From NCBI GenBank assembly GCA_022769285.1, contig JALEKD010000040.1, positions 1 through 34,364 of the forward strand: DNA of 34,364 bases, read 5' to 3'. The stretch comes from Prevotella sp. (GTDB lineage Bacteria; Bacteroidota; Bacteroidia; Bacteroidales; Bacteroidaceae). Shown piece by piece: positions 26,077 to 33,689 of the stretch. The notes beneath the pieces were generated by a model, which did not search any database, was not told the DNA's origin, and worked only from the letters and a program-made list of their open reading frames with translations. Position numbers and translations under genes: made by a program. Each line of letters begins with the position of its first letter. Position 1 is the stretch's first letter.

Positions 26077-26624
26077 TGGCAAATTTCTATTGGGACTCGT
26101 TTAAGATATTCTTCAAGATTGGCGCCTTCACCATCGGTGGGGGCTACGCCATGATACCTCTTATCGAGGAGGAGGTGGTTACCCGCCGGCAGTGGATAGC
26201 CAAGGAGGAGTTTGTAGACCTCTTGGCCATCGCCCAGAGCTGCCCCGGCGTGTTCGCCATCAACATGAGTGTCTTCATCGGGTACAAGTTGCGCAAGGTG
26301 CGCGGCGCCCTGTGTACCGCACTGGGCACCGCGCTGCCTTCGTTTATCATTATCCTGGCCATAGCCATGTGCTTTCGCCACTTCATGGACGTGCCATGGG
26401 TGGCAGCCATGTTTATGGGTATACGGCCCGCCGTGGTGGCGCTGATAGCCGTTCCCACCTTCAACATGGCCAAGAGCACGGGCATAAGCCTTGTCAACTG
26501 CTGGATACCCATAGCCAGCGCCCTGCTGATATGGGCCGTGGGGGTCAACCCCATCTATGTACTGTTAGCTGCCGGCCTCGGTGGCTATCTCTATGGTAAA
26601 TTCGTCAAGCCCACTGAGCCATGA
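26076..26624 (+). CDS. chrA: Chromate transporter subunit (ChrA N-half type)
   Basis: 182 residues of the short CHR family, one half of a split chromate transporter. The signature IFFKIGAFTIGGGYAMIPLIEEEVV (about 10-35) is present, followed by FVDLLAIAQSCPGVFAINMSVFIGYKLR and several membrane segments. Short CHR proteins work as paired, oppositely oriented halves in the inner membrane. Characterised homologues export chromate or take up sulfate-like anions; chromate is the family label only. The ATG overlaps the purL stop by one base, and the gene's own stop overlaps the next ChrA start by four bases. Confidence 0.88.
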   Translation: MANFYWDSFKIFFKIGAFTIGGGYAMIPLIEEEVVTRRQWIAKEEFVDLLAIAQSCPGVFAINMSVFIGYKLRKVRGALCTALGTALPSFIIILAIAMCFRHFMDVPWVAAMFMGIRPAVVALIAVPTFNMAKSTGISLVNCWIPIASALLIWAVGVNPIYVLLAAGLGGYLYGKFVKPTEP

Positions 26625-27196
26625 TATATCTGCAACTGTTTATCACGTTTTTCAAGATAGGCCTCTTCGGATTTGGAGGAGGCTACGGCATGCTGTCGCT
26701 GATACAGGCCGAGACAGTGGTACACCATACCTGGCTATCCTCGGCCGAGTTTACCAACGTGGTGGCCATCTCGCAGATGACCCCAGGGCCTATCGGCATC
26801 AACTCGGCCACCTATTGCGGTTACAACGCCCTGCTCAACGCCGGATATGGTAACAGTATGTGTGTATTGGGTTCTGTGGTGGCCACCTTTGCCCTGGTGT
26901 TGCCCTCGCTGATACTGATGATACTCATAAGCCGTATGTTTATGAAGTACATGCATACGGCACTGGTTCAGAGTGTCTTTTCCGGACTGCGCCCCGTGGT
27001 GGTGGGCATGCTCGCTGCCGCCACCCTGATGCTATGTAACAAGGATAACTTTGGCGAGATGGCCGCCTCGCCCTGGCAGTTCTGGATTAGCATAGCCCTC
27101 TTTGCGGCTACCTTTGTCGGAACCCGCTATGTCAAGGTGGGAGTCATCAAGATGATATGTCTGGCAGCCTTTGCCGGTCTGCTGCTCCTCTATTAA
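26621..27196 (+). CDS. chrA: Chromate transporter subunit (ChrA second half)
   Basis: 191 residues, a second short CHR protein. It repeats the signature in altered form: TFFKIGLFGFGGGYGMLSLIQAETV (about 9-33), then FTNVVAISQMTPGPIGINSATYCGYNA, followed by five or so hydrophobic segments ending IKMICLAAFAGLLLLY. The ATGA overlap with the preceding half and their different sequences fit a heterodimeric transporter. Substrate is inferred from the family name. A small exported protein begins 9 nt after the stop and may belong to the same transcript. Confidence 0.88.
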   Translation: MIYLQLFITFFKIGLFGFGGGYGMLSLIQAETVVHHTWLSSAEFTNVVAISQMTPGPIGINSATYCGYNALLNAGYGNSMCVLGSVVATFALVLPSLILMILISRMFMKYMHTALVQSVFSGLRPVVVGMLAAATLMLCNKDNFGEMAASPWQFWISIALFAATFVGTRYVKVGVIKMICLAAFAGLLLLY

Positions 27197-27205
27197 TCTG
27201 CTGCT

Positions 27206-27619
27206 ATGCCTATGAGTCGACTGCTGCAATCCCTACTGCTTACCCTGGTGCTGATACTGACAGGCCCCGTGTCTGGCAGTACGGCCCATGCAGCCCCGGC
27301 CAAGGAGGCGGCCCTCGTGGCCGAACCCGTGCCCGTAGGCCAGCGCAGCGACGGTCTCTATGCACCCCAGCAACAGAAGTCGGGCCAGGCTGTTATCAGC
27401 GAGCAGCAGAACTGCCGCCTGAGTCTGCCGCGCCTGCACGACTATCTGCCCACTACGGGCCCACGCCCCACCTCTACTGATGGTCGCGTGCCCGACTACG
27501 CTAAGTTTAATCCCTATAACCTTATTTCCCATGGTTGGCTCCGCCGCCAACTCACGGCAAGCCATCCCCATGCCCAGGGCCGTTACTATGTGTACGCCCT
27601 GCGGCACATTCTCCGTTAG
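27206..27619 (+). CDS. Small exported protein, unrecognised
   Basis: 137 residues. MPMSRLLQSLLLTLVLILTGPVSGSTAHAAP reads as a signal peptide; the second ATG (27212) is an equal alternative start. The mature part is short, basic and rich in Pro, Gln and Arg (VGQRSDGLYAPQQQKSGQAVISEQQNCRLSLPRLHDYLP, then NPYNLISHGWLRRQLTASHPHAQGRYYVYALRHILR). It has one Cys, no membrane span after the signal and no motif I know. It starts 9 nt after the second chrA and continues that operon. The reverse frame over the same DNA is less plausible because it lacks a signal and a start context. No function can be assigned. Confidence 0.55.
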   Translation: MPMSRLLQSLLLTLVLILTGPVSGSTAHAAPAKEAALVAEPVPVGQRSDGLYAPQQQKSGQAVISEQQNCRLSLPRLHDYLPTTGPRPTSTDGRVPDYAKFNPYNLISHGWLRRQLTASHPHAQGRYYVYALRHILR

Positions 27620-27758
27620 CCTCCGTGTAACCCCTCAGATCGGCACCCCATTCCGGTACCGTCCCCGTCATGGTGGGCTGTGCCCCCGTGGCCGTGTACC
27701 CTCGTGGTGCGGGCCATGGTTACATACCTATTTATTAACTTACACATACATTGCAATT

Positions 27759-28154
27759 ATGGCTAACATTAACAAACTGGAGATGGGGCGTACCCTCGCC
27801 ACCGACCCACGTATATCTACAACAAGCACTTTCTTCGGACTGATACATACCTCGGTCTATGTACCCACTGGCAGCAAGATAGCAACCTACACCTTTGAAT
27901 ATCCCGCCGAGCGTGAAGCCAAGATAGAGACCCTGCTCGGGTTGACGGGCGATGCACTCGTCAATGCCGCTACTGACATCAAAACGCTGAAGAGCGACAC
28001 GCTGGGCAACCTCCGCCTGGAAGCCTGCGTGTCGGCCGACCACCGGTTTGCCGCCCTGCAGCTCTTCAGGTACTCCAACTTCGAGGCCTCGCCGCTTAGC
28101 CGCCTCGCCCTGTACGAGGGGGCCGATGCCGCCACCATAGCCTCGCTACTCTGA
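27759..28154 (+). CDS. Small cytosolic protein, unrecognised
   Basis: 131 residues from MANINKLEMGRTLATD, chosen because the longer frame upstream (from 27480) overlaps the preceding gene and lacks any conserved feature. The chain is soluble, with a central alternating region (FFGLIHTSVYVPTGSKIATYTFEYPAEREAKIETLLGLTG), a helical stretch (ALVNAATDIKTLKSDTLGNLRLEACVSADHRFAALQLFRY) and a hydrophobic tail (SPLSRLALYEGADAATIASLL). I do not recognise the family. It lies 139 nt after the exported protein and ends just before a strong terminator shared with the convergent TlpA-like gene. A TACATTG sequence upstream resembles a weak -7 box. Function unknown. Confidence 0.65.
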   Translation: MANINKLEMGRTLATDPRISTTSTFFGLIHTSVYVPTGSKIATYTFEYPAEREAKIETLLGLTGDALVNAATDIKTLKSDTLGNLRLEACVSADHRFAALQLFRYSNFEASPLSRLALYEGADAATIASLL

Positions 28155-28183
28155 ACCATTTAGTTACACTTGTTTATAATGAC

Positions 28184-28224
28184 GAGGGGCAAACTGCGGC
28201 CGTATGGTCTGCGGTTTGCCCCTC
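28184..28224. terminator. Bidirectional terminator
   Basis: GAGGGGCAAAC (28184-28194) pairs perfectly with GTTTGCCCCTC (28214-28224); the stem extends inward by five more pairs, two of them wobble. It lies between the convergent unknown gene (plus) and TlpA-like gene (minus). Confidence 0.8.
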
Positions 28225-28243
28225 ACTCAGATGCGTCGATGGC

Positions 28244-28774
28244 TTACTTGTCCCCGTAGGCATCGGCCAGCGCACGCTCTATCTTCTCCATCATCACCGT
28301 CGATACGGCCACCCGTCCGTCCGGCCCTATCAGGTAGAGCGTAGGTATCCAGTCTATGTGGTATAGACGGTCGCTGGTAGTTTCCTTCTTCCATTTGCGC
28401 AGCTCGCTGTACTGGAGCCACGTCATGCCGTTGTCGGCCAGATACTGCTGCCAAGCCTGGCGGTTGGTGTCGTACGAGATGCCCGCCATCTGCAGCCCTT
28501 TGCCGGCATAGCGCTGGTAGATGACCTTCAGCGCTGGTGTCTCGCGGCGGCAGTCGGGGCACCACGAAGCCCAGAAGTGTATCAGCACATACTTGCCGCG
28601 CAACGCGCTGAGCTTGACGGGCTGTCCGTCGGAGCCCGTGCCCACCACCATGTCGGGGGCTTCGGTGCCTGTGGTCAGCAAGCGGGTGGCATACTTGGCA
28701 TCCAGGTCCTGGGCCGATGCCGTGGTCAGCATGGCCACCAGGGCCAGCATAGTTGTCAATATTCGTGTCCTCAT
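28244..28774 (-). CDS. TlpA/ResA-like periplasmic thioredoxin
   Basis: 176 residues with signal peptide MRTRILTTMLALVAMLTTASA-QD. After a short linker the redoxin fold begins at GTEAPDMVVGTGSDGQPVKLSALRGKYVLIHFWASWCPDCRRETP, with the active pair Cys72 and Cys75 in WCPDC. The cis-Pro lies in IDWIPTLYLIGPDGRV (Pro144). This is the TlpA/ResA class of membrane-side thioredoxins, which reduce disulfides in the periplasm during cytochrome maturation or repair. No cytochrome biogenesis gene is near. The N-terminal extension seen in larger Bacteroidetes relatives (DUF4369) is absent, so it is a minimal form. A TACTTTTG box lies upstream at 28801-28808. Confidence 0.88.
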   Translation of the reverse strand: MRTRILTTMLALVAMLTTASAQDLDAKYATRLLTTGTEAPDMVVGTGSDGQPVKLSALRGKYVLIHFWASWCPDCRRETPALKVIYQRYAGKGLQMAGISYDTNRQAWQQYLADNGMTWLQYSELRKWKKETTSDRLYHIDWIPTLYLIGPDGRVAVSTVMMEKIERALADAYGDK

Positions 28775-28800
28775 ATCTTATATAATGTATGTTGCGGCTG

Positions 28801-28808
28801 CAAAAGTA
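28801..28808 (-). promoter_or_regulatory. -7 box for the TlpA-like gene
   Basis: TACTTTTG on the minus strand fits TAnnTTTG, 26 nt before the ATG. No matching -33 TTTG was found. Confidence 0.4.
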
Positions 28809-28947
28809 GCCAATTCTGCGTGTCTGACCGTCATTGCGATGGTTAAATATGCGAAAAACTGCCACAAAGCGAGCCTGTCTGTGGAAAAATAGAGCATTTT
28901 AGCAGAAAAAAATGAGGATAACCGTACCTAAAGTAACCATTTTTTCA

Positions 28948-28955
28948 TACTTTTG
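28948..28955 (+). promoter_or_regulatory. -7 box for the AGCS symporter gene
   Basis: TACTTTTG matches TAnnTTTG and lies 25 nt before the ATG at 28981. It overlaps the longer open frame (from 28912), supporting the shorter start. No TTTG is present 19-20 nt upstream. Confidence 0.45.
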
Positions 28956-28980
28956 TACATTCGCTGTAACTCACATCATT

Positions 28981-30384
28981 ATGCCCATGAATCAGGATGT
29001 AGTCTATACGATGGTACAACGGCTTAATACCGAGCTGATAGGTCCGGCGCTGGTCTTTGTGTTGCTCGGTACCGGCATATACTTTACCATCCGCCTGCGC
29101 TTTGTCCCTCGCTATTATCTGCATGCCCTCCGCCGGCTGTTCCGTGGTACCGAGGGTGGCATACATGCTTCGCGCACGGGTGGCATGACCCCTGTACAGG
29201 CCCTGTCTACCGCCATTGCCTCGCAGGTGGGCACGGGCAACATCGTGGGTGTGGCCATGGCGCTGCTGATGGGTGGCCCCGGGGCTCTTTTCTGGCTGTG
29301 GCTCAGCGCCCTGTTGGGCATGTCTACCAATTTCGCAGAAGCCATCTTGGGCCAGTTGTATAAGAGCCGAACAGCCGAGGGCCACATTGTGGGTGGCCCG
29401 GCTTACTATATCCGCCGCGGGCTGCACAGCCGGTGGTTGGCCGGCTTCTTCTCCGTATTCTTTATCCTTGCCCTGGGCATGATAGGCATCATGGTCCAGG
29501 CCAACTCTATCAGCACGGCCTTGGTCTCGCTCTTCCCCGAAGAGGTGAACCCCCTGTGGACAGGCTGCGTGCTGGCCGTCTTCGTGGGACTGGTCCTCTC
29601 GGGCGGCATCAGGCGCATAGCCCAATTCTCAGAAAGCGTGGTGCCGGTAATGGCCGTACTCTTCATGGGCGGATGCGTGGTGTTTATAGCCTTTCACCTC
29701 TCGGCACTGCCAGGTGCCGTGGCCGATATCTTCTGCTATGCCTTTACCCCTATGGCAGGGGTGGGCGGGGCTGCCGGCATAGGCGTGATGACCGCCGCAC
29801 GCTACGGGGTGAGCCGCGGGCTGTTCAGTAACGAGGCCGGGCTGGGCACCACGCCCCACGCGCATGCCATAGCCAAGGTACACAACTGCTATGAGCAGGG
29901 CATGATGGCCATTGTGGGCATCAGTGTAGACCTGTTGGTGTGTACGTTTACCGGCTTGGTGCTGTTGGTGTCGGGCGTGCTCACCGATGGTTCTGGCATG
30001 GTGGGCATACAGCTCATGCAGAGCGCCTTTTGCTCCTCCTTTGGCATGGTGGGCAACTGGCTTATCGCCGTGTCGCTCTTCTTCTTTGCCATGAGTACCA
30101 TTGTGGGCTGGTACTTCTTCGCGGCGCAAAACGTGCGTTACCTTTTCGGCGAGGGGCCCATCAAGGCTTATCGGCTGCTGGTCATGGTGCTGGTGGTGTT
30201 GGCCTCGGTGATCCAGGTGCCGCTGATATGGGAGCTGGCCGATACCTTTAACTTCTTCATCGTCATCCCCAATGTGCTGGCGTTGTTCTGGCTGTCGCCC
30301 AAGGTGGCCAAGGAGGTCAAGCGCATGCGTTTCGAGCTGGGCCGCCTGCGTCAGGCGCGGCGCAGCCGTAGCCGACAGGGGTAG
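28981..30384 (+). CDS. Alanine/glycine:cation symporter (AGCS family)
   Basis: 467 residues from the ATG at 28981 (MPMNQDVV); an ATG at 28987 is an alternative. Family landmarks: GPALVFVLLGTGIYFTIRLRFVPR at the start, GGMTPVQALSTAIASQVGTGNIVGVAMAL, and PGALFWLWLSALLGMSTNFAEAILGQLYK, which is the AGCS signature. Then GGPAYYIRRGL, GVSRGLFSNEAGLGTTPHAHA and AMSTIVGWYFFAAQNVRYLFG. It has about 11 membrane segments and would carry alanine or glycine in with sodium or protons across the inner membrane. The C-terminus ends in a basic tail (RLRQARRSRSRQG). It stands alone, convergent with the FimB-like gene, with only 44 nt between and no obvious terminator there. Confidence 0.93.
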   Translation: MPMNQDVVYTMVQRLNTELIGPALVFVLLGTGIYFTIRLRFVPRYYLHALRRLFRGTEGGIHASRTGGMTPVQALSTAIASQVGTGNIVGVAMALLMGGPGALFWLWLSALLGMSTNFAEAILGQLYKSRTAEGHIVGGPAYYIRRGLHSRWLAGFFSVFFILALGMIGIMVQANSISTALVSLFPEEVNPLWTGCVLAVFVGLVLSGGIRRIAQFSESVVPVMAVLFMGGCVVFIAFHLSALPGAVADIFCYAFTPMAGVGGAAGIGVMTAARYGVSRGLFSNEAGLGTTPHAHAIAKVHNCYEQGMMAIVGISVDLLVCTFTGLVLLVSGVLTDGSGMVGIQLMQSAFCSSFGMVGNWLIAVSLFFFAMSTIVGWYFFAAQNVRYLFGEGPIKAYRLLVMVLVVLASVIQVPLIWELADTFNFFIVIPNVLALFWLSPKVAKEVKRMRFELGRLRQARRSRSRQG

Positions 30385-30428
30385 GGGAGCCGTGGCCGGT
30401 TCCGCGCATCCTTATCTTTCTGAACTTA

Positions 30429-31337
30429 TTAGTAACACTGGCTGATGGGATCGTCGTCGGGTGTGGCGCTCAGGCTGAGGCTCAGATCGGCCTCGTCGCC
30501 GCCCTCGGGAGGGGTGGTACCGAAGAGCGTGATGGACTTGGTCGTGGTGGCGTTGCGGCTGATGGGCAGATTGGCATATTCGGCCTGGGCCACCGTGCCG
30601 CCCTGCGCGTCGAGCGCCTTGACGGTCAACTTCAGCTGGCCGGTATCGTTGTGGGGCAGGGTGAAAAGCTCGAACTGCGTGGCGCGCCCCGCCATGTCGG
30701 CGTTAACCGTCCGCACCTCAGTCTGGCGCGAGTTTACCACTCCGTAGCCCGTCGTGGTTCCTAAGGTAGAACTTCCGCCCGTGTAGTAGAACTCCATCCT
30801 GCTTACCTGGGCAGGCATGGCATCGGTGATGTCTATACATAGTCGCGCCGTGACCCGCTGTAGATGCAGGGTACAGTCGGTGGGGCCGCTCACGGTCAGG
30901 TCGGCCGTGCCCCAGTAAGTATCGGTTACCTTATTGTCCTTGAACTTGATTTTCTCGTTGGCCTCTACCGACAGGTTGCCCGCCCCGTTGTGAGCCACGG
31001 TTGCCACCCTGTAGTCGCCAGCGGGTAGGGCGATCGTCAGTGAACCAAATCCCTGGTTGCCCGCCGCTTGGTGCTTGGTGGTGTACACCTGTCCGTTGCT
31101 GTTCAGCACGATATACGACACCCTGGAACACACGTCGCCCAGCGCCACGGCCGTGGTTCCCGTGCCCATGCCTATGGGCTGCTGCTCTATCTGCGCCACG
31201 TTCAGCCTCACCGTATAGCCATCGGTGACGCCCGCCTCCGGGTCGGTCTCTGATGGCCCCAAGTTGGCTTTCTCGCACGAGCATACTGCCAGCGACAGCA
31301 CTGCCGTAAGCAGTAGGGATAAGAGGGTGGTTTTCAT
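30429..31337 (-). CDS. FimB/Mfa2-like fimbrial lipoprotein
   Basis: 302 residues. The signal (MKTTLLSLLLTAVLSLAVCSC) ends in a lipobox; Cys21 is the likely modified residue, with Cys19 possible. The mature part matches the FimB/Mfa2 group of Bacteroidales fimbrial anchor or minor proteins: an N-terminal transthyretin-like half with RVSYIVLNSNGQVYTTKHQ and LPAGDYRVATVAHNGAGNLS, a DCTLHLQRVTARLCIDITDAMPAQVSRMEFYYTGG junction typical of the family, and a C-terminal half ending in the acidic, Ser-rich tail ATPDDDPISQCY. Mfa2-type proteins anchor the fimbrial shaft to the outer membrane. No major fimbrillin lies alongside, so it may be an orphan. A -7 box lies at 31373-31380. Confidence 0.75.
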   Translation of the reverse strand: MKTTLLSLLLTAVLSLAVCSCEKANLGPSETDPEAGVTDGYTVRLNVAQIEQQPIGMGTGTTAVALGDVCSRVSYIVLNSNGQVYTTKHQAAGNQGFGSLTIALPAGDYRVATVAHNGAGNLSVEANEKIKFKDNKVTDTYWGTADLTVSGPTDCTLHLQRVTARLCIDITDAMPAQVSRMEFYYTGGSSTLGTTTGYGVVNSRQTEVRTVNADMAGRATQFELFTLPHNDTGQLKLTVKALDAQGGTVAQAEYANLPISRNATTTKSITLFGTTPPEGGDEADLSLSLSATPDDDPISQCY

Positions 31338-31372
31338 CTGTTAGTATTGTTGACGTGTTGATGAGTAATGTA

Positions 31373-31380
31373 CAAAAGTA
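31373..31380 (-). promoter_or_regulatory. -7 box for the FimB-like gene
   Basis: TACTTTTG on the minus strand fits TAnnTTTG and lies about 35 nt before the ATG. No -33 TTTG at the usual spacing. Confidence 0.4.
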
Positions 31381-31504
31381 GGCATAAAAAACCGTACCAG
31401 CGTCTCCTGTGTCCGTTTTTTTTGTTCCGGCTGTATTTTTTCGCTGTGTTTTTTTGTTTCCAGGCCCCCAAAGAGTAGCCTGTCAAGTGTTTCTGGTAGG
31501 AAGC

Positions 31505-31562
31505 AAACCGTCTTTGGGGCGAAAAGTAAAAGGGCGGGAAACACAAAGGTAAAAAACGCTGG
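31505..31562 (+). repeat. 58-nt block shared with 20053-20110
   Basis: Begins AAACCGTCTTTGGGG, includes GAAAAGTA and ends in CGCTGG, with the same length as its partner. See 20053. Confidence 0.75.
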
Positions 31563-31610
31563 GCTGGGAAGTCACTCCGGGATAGCGGCAGATATTACCC
31601 GAATCATGGA

Positions 31611-31684
31611 GACCGGTCTTTACGTATCCAGAGGCCGTCGTTAGAAAACTAAAGACCGGTCTTTTCATTTTCAGCGGTGGCCGT
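31611..31684 (+). repeat. Dispersed palindromic repeat, copy D
   Basis: GACCGGTCTTTACGTATCC, a single unit CCAGAGGCCGTCGTTAG (31628), then AAAGACCGGTCTTT (31651-31664) and TTCATTTTCAGCGGTGGCC. It has one 21-nt unit where copies A, B and C have two. Confidence 0.85.
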
Positions 31685-31817
31685 CTCTTTCCCCGTGATG
31701 CCCATGCTGACAAGATAAGCCCGAATGTGTGATAACGAAGCCGTCGGCAACTGATGCGTCACCGTTGCGGCAAGGGTAGACAGCAACGGGGCCATCGGGG
31801 AGCTAATGGACAGGCAA

Positions 31818-31856
31818 CTAAAAAGTCCCCTGCCTATGGACAACCATAAGCAGGGG
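31818..31856 (-). terminator. Rho-independent terminator of the DXS-type gene
   Basis: CCCCTGC (31827-31833) pairs with GCAGGGG (31850-31856), and TATGG with CCATA inside. On the minus strand the hairpin is followed by CTTTTTAG, so it ends transcription leaving the DXS gene. Confidence 0.75.
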
Positions 31857-31915
31857 GCAGCTGTACTAATAAGCGACTGTACGGGCCATCGCTATGGCCC
31901 CAGTCGTTACACACA

Positions 31916-33661
31916 TTAAAGATGTCTGATAATCTGCCGAGGGGTCAGTTCGTTGTCGAGTACCATCTGCTGGTAGTCGTAGCGGTCGTAGAGCCCCTTC
32001 TTGATGCCGAAACAGTGAGTACGCACATCAGTGCTGCCGTAGTAGCGGGCAATCTTCTCGCCGAAACCACCCTCAAGGGCACCATCTTCGAGCGTGATGA
32101 CCGTGTGGTGGTTGGCCTTGAGGTCGCAGAGCAACTGCTCGTCTATGCCCGTGATGTAACGCGGGTTGATGAGGGTGGCGTCGATGCCTCGCTCCTGTCG
32201 GAGCAGGTCGGCCACCTGCTGCCCCAGGCCGCAGAATGCACCCAAGGCCAAGATGGCCACTTGGCTGCCCTGATGAGTAACCTGATAGCGGTTGAGCTCG
32301 TTGTAGTCGGTGTCAAAGTGGGCGTCGCTGTGGGTTACGGCACCGCCCGGAACACGGATGGCCACTGGGTGCGATGTCTGCCTGATGCCCCAGGCCATCA
32401 TGGCCCGGTACTCTTCCCAACAGGTGGGCGCCAAGTACACCAGGTTAGGTATATTGCTCAGCATGGGAATGTCATAGAAGCCTATGTGCGTAATATCGTT
32501 GAGCCCGAAGACCGAGCCGAGGAACACGTTGATGAGGGCAGGGTTCCCGTTGATGCACAGGTCCTGTGCTATCTGGTCGTAGGTACGCTGTATGAACGTG
32601 CTGTACACATTGTACACCGGGCGGAGACCCGCCTTGGCCATGCCCGATATCATGGCTACGGCCTGCTCCTCGGCTATGCCCACATCGACAAACTGCCGGC
32701 CAGCCTCTTCGCGCAGCTGACGTGTAAAGCCGGCCACGGTGGGCGTACCCGATGTTACGGCCACTAACAGGGGGTCTTTCTTCATCTCGGCCAGCAGATA
32801 TTCGCCTGTCAGGGTGCCATAGTCCTCGCCAGTCGACGTGTTGAGCAGTTCGCCGGTGGCTATGTCGAATGGCATACTCCAGTGCCAGCGCTCCTTGTCG
32901 TGCTCGGCAGGAGCGTAGCCCTTGCCCTTGAGCGTGTGTACGTGTACTACCACGGGATGGTCGGTGTCCTTGACCTCGCTGAGGGTACTGATAAGGGTGG
33001 GTATGTCGTTGCCGTCGGCCACATAGCGGTAGTCCAGGCCTATGGCACGGAAGAGGTTGCACTCGGCCTGGCCCTGGGTGTCGCGCAGCAGCTTCAGATT
33101 CTGGTACAGGCCACCGTGGTTCTCGGCGATAGACATCTCGTTGTCGTTAACGATGATGATGATGCCCGTGCCCAGTTCGCCGACCTCGTCCAGGCCCTCC
33201 AAAGCCTCGCCGCCGCTCAGCGATCCGTCGCCTATCACCACTACGATGTTCTCGTGGGTACCCTTGATGTCGCGCGCCTTCTGCAAACCTGTGGCCAGAG
33301 ATATAGAGGTAGAAGTGTGGCCCAGCTCAAACTGGTCGTAGGCAGGCGACTCAGAGGGACTGCTGTAACCCGAAATCTCGCTCAGGCGGCCAGTGTCGCA
33401 GAAACCGAACGAACGGCCGGTAAGCATCTTGTGGGGATAACTCTGGTGAGACACGTCGAAGACGAACTTGTCCTCGGGGCAGTTGAACACGTAGTGCATG
33501 GCGATGGTAGTCTCCACAATGCCGAGGTTGGGGCCCACATGGCCGCCTATATGGCTGTCGCGGTTAAGGATACCGTCGCGTATTTCGCCGGCCAGTGTGG
33601 TCAGCTCGTCGGTGGTGAGCCGCTTTACATCCTGCGGGCTATTGATTTTCTCTAAGTACAT
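31916..33661 (-). CDS. dxs: 1-deoxy-D-xylulose-5-phosphate synthase-like enzyme (short, variant TPP motif)
   Basis: 581 residues, shorter than usual DXS (about 620-640). The transketolase-like order is intact: GGHVGPNLGIVETT (His41, matching His49 of the E. coli enzyme), FVFDVSHQSYPHKMLTGR (His72), the thiamine diphosphate motif GDGSLSGGEALEGLDEVG with NDNEMSI (144-177), HTLKGKGYAPAEHDKERWHW (His260), VDVGIAEEQAVAMISGMA (Glu331) and a C-terminal TLEDGALEGGFGEKIARYYG. DXS joins pyruvate and glyceraldehyde-3-phosphate to make DXP for isoprenoids and thiamine. The usual GDGAMT or GDGAMS core is replaced, and WHWSMPFD stands where FHGV-type sequences are common. It may be a second, divergent DXS. 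A -7 box lies at 33690-33697. Confidence 0.85.
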   Translation of the reverse strand: MYLEKINSPQDVKRLTTDELTTLAGEIRDGILNRDSHIGGHVGPNLGIVETTIAMHYVFNCPEDKFVFDVSHQSYPHKMLTGRSFGFCDTGRLSEISGYSSPSESPAYDQFELGHTSTSISLATGLQKARDIKGTHENIVVVIGDGSLSGGEALEGLDEVGELGTGIIIIVNDNEMSIAENHGGLYQNLKLLRDTQGQAECNLFRAIGLDYRYVADGNDIPTLISTLSEVKDTDHPVVVHVHTLKGKGYAPAEHDKERWHWSMPFDIATGELLNTSTGEDYGTLTGEYLLAEMKKDPLLVAVTSGTPTVAGFTRQLREEAGRQFVDVGIAEEQAVAMISGMAKAGLRPVYNVYSTFIQRTYDQIAQDLCINGNPALINVFLGSVFGLNDITHIGFYDIPMLSNIPNLVYLAPTCWEEYRAMMAWGIRQTSHPVAIRVPGGAVTHSDAHFDTDYNELNRYQVTHQGSQVAILALGAFCGLGQQVADLLRQERGIDATLINPRYITGIDEQLLCDLKANHHTVITLEDGALEGGFGEKIARYYGSTDVRTHCFGIKKGLYDRYDYQQMVLDNELTPRQIIRHL

Positions 33662-33689
33662 GGTCCTGATGATTTTTATGATTGTGGTG

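Larger units (their letters stand above)
31338..31915. other. Intergenic region with compound repeat copy D
   Basis: 578 nt upstream of the FimB-like gene. It holds a TACTTTTG box (31373-31380), the 58-nt block (31505-31562), repeat copy D (31611-31684) and the dxs terminator (31818-31856). Short minus-strand frames here start at the repeat's ATGAAAAGACC and are probably spurious. Confidence 0.7.

Noticed and set aside
28912..28980. Longer N-terminus for the AGCS symporter
   Set aside because: The extra residues cover the TACTTTTG -7 box and add no membrane or signal feature.
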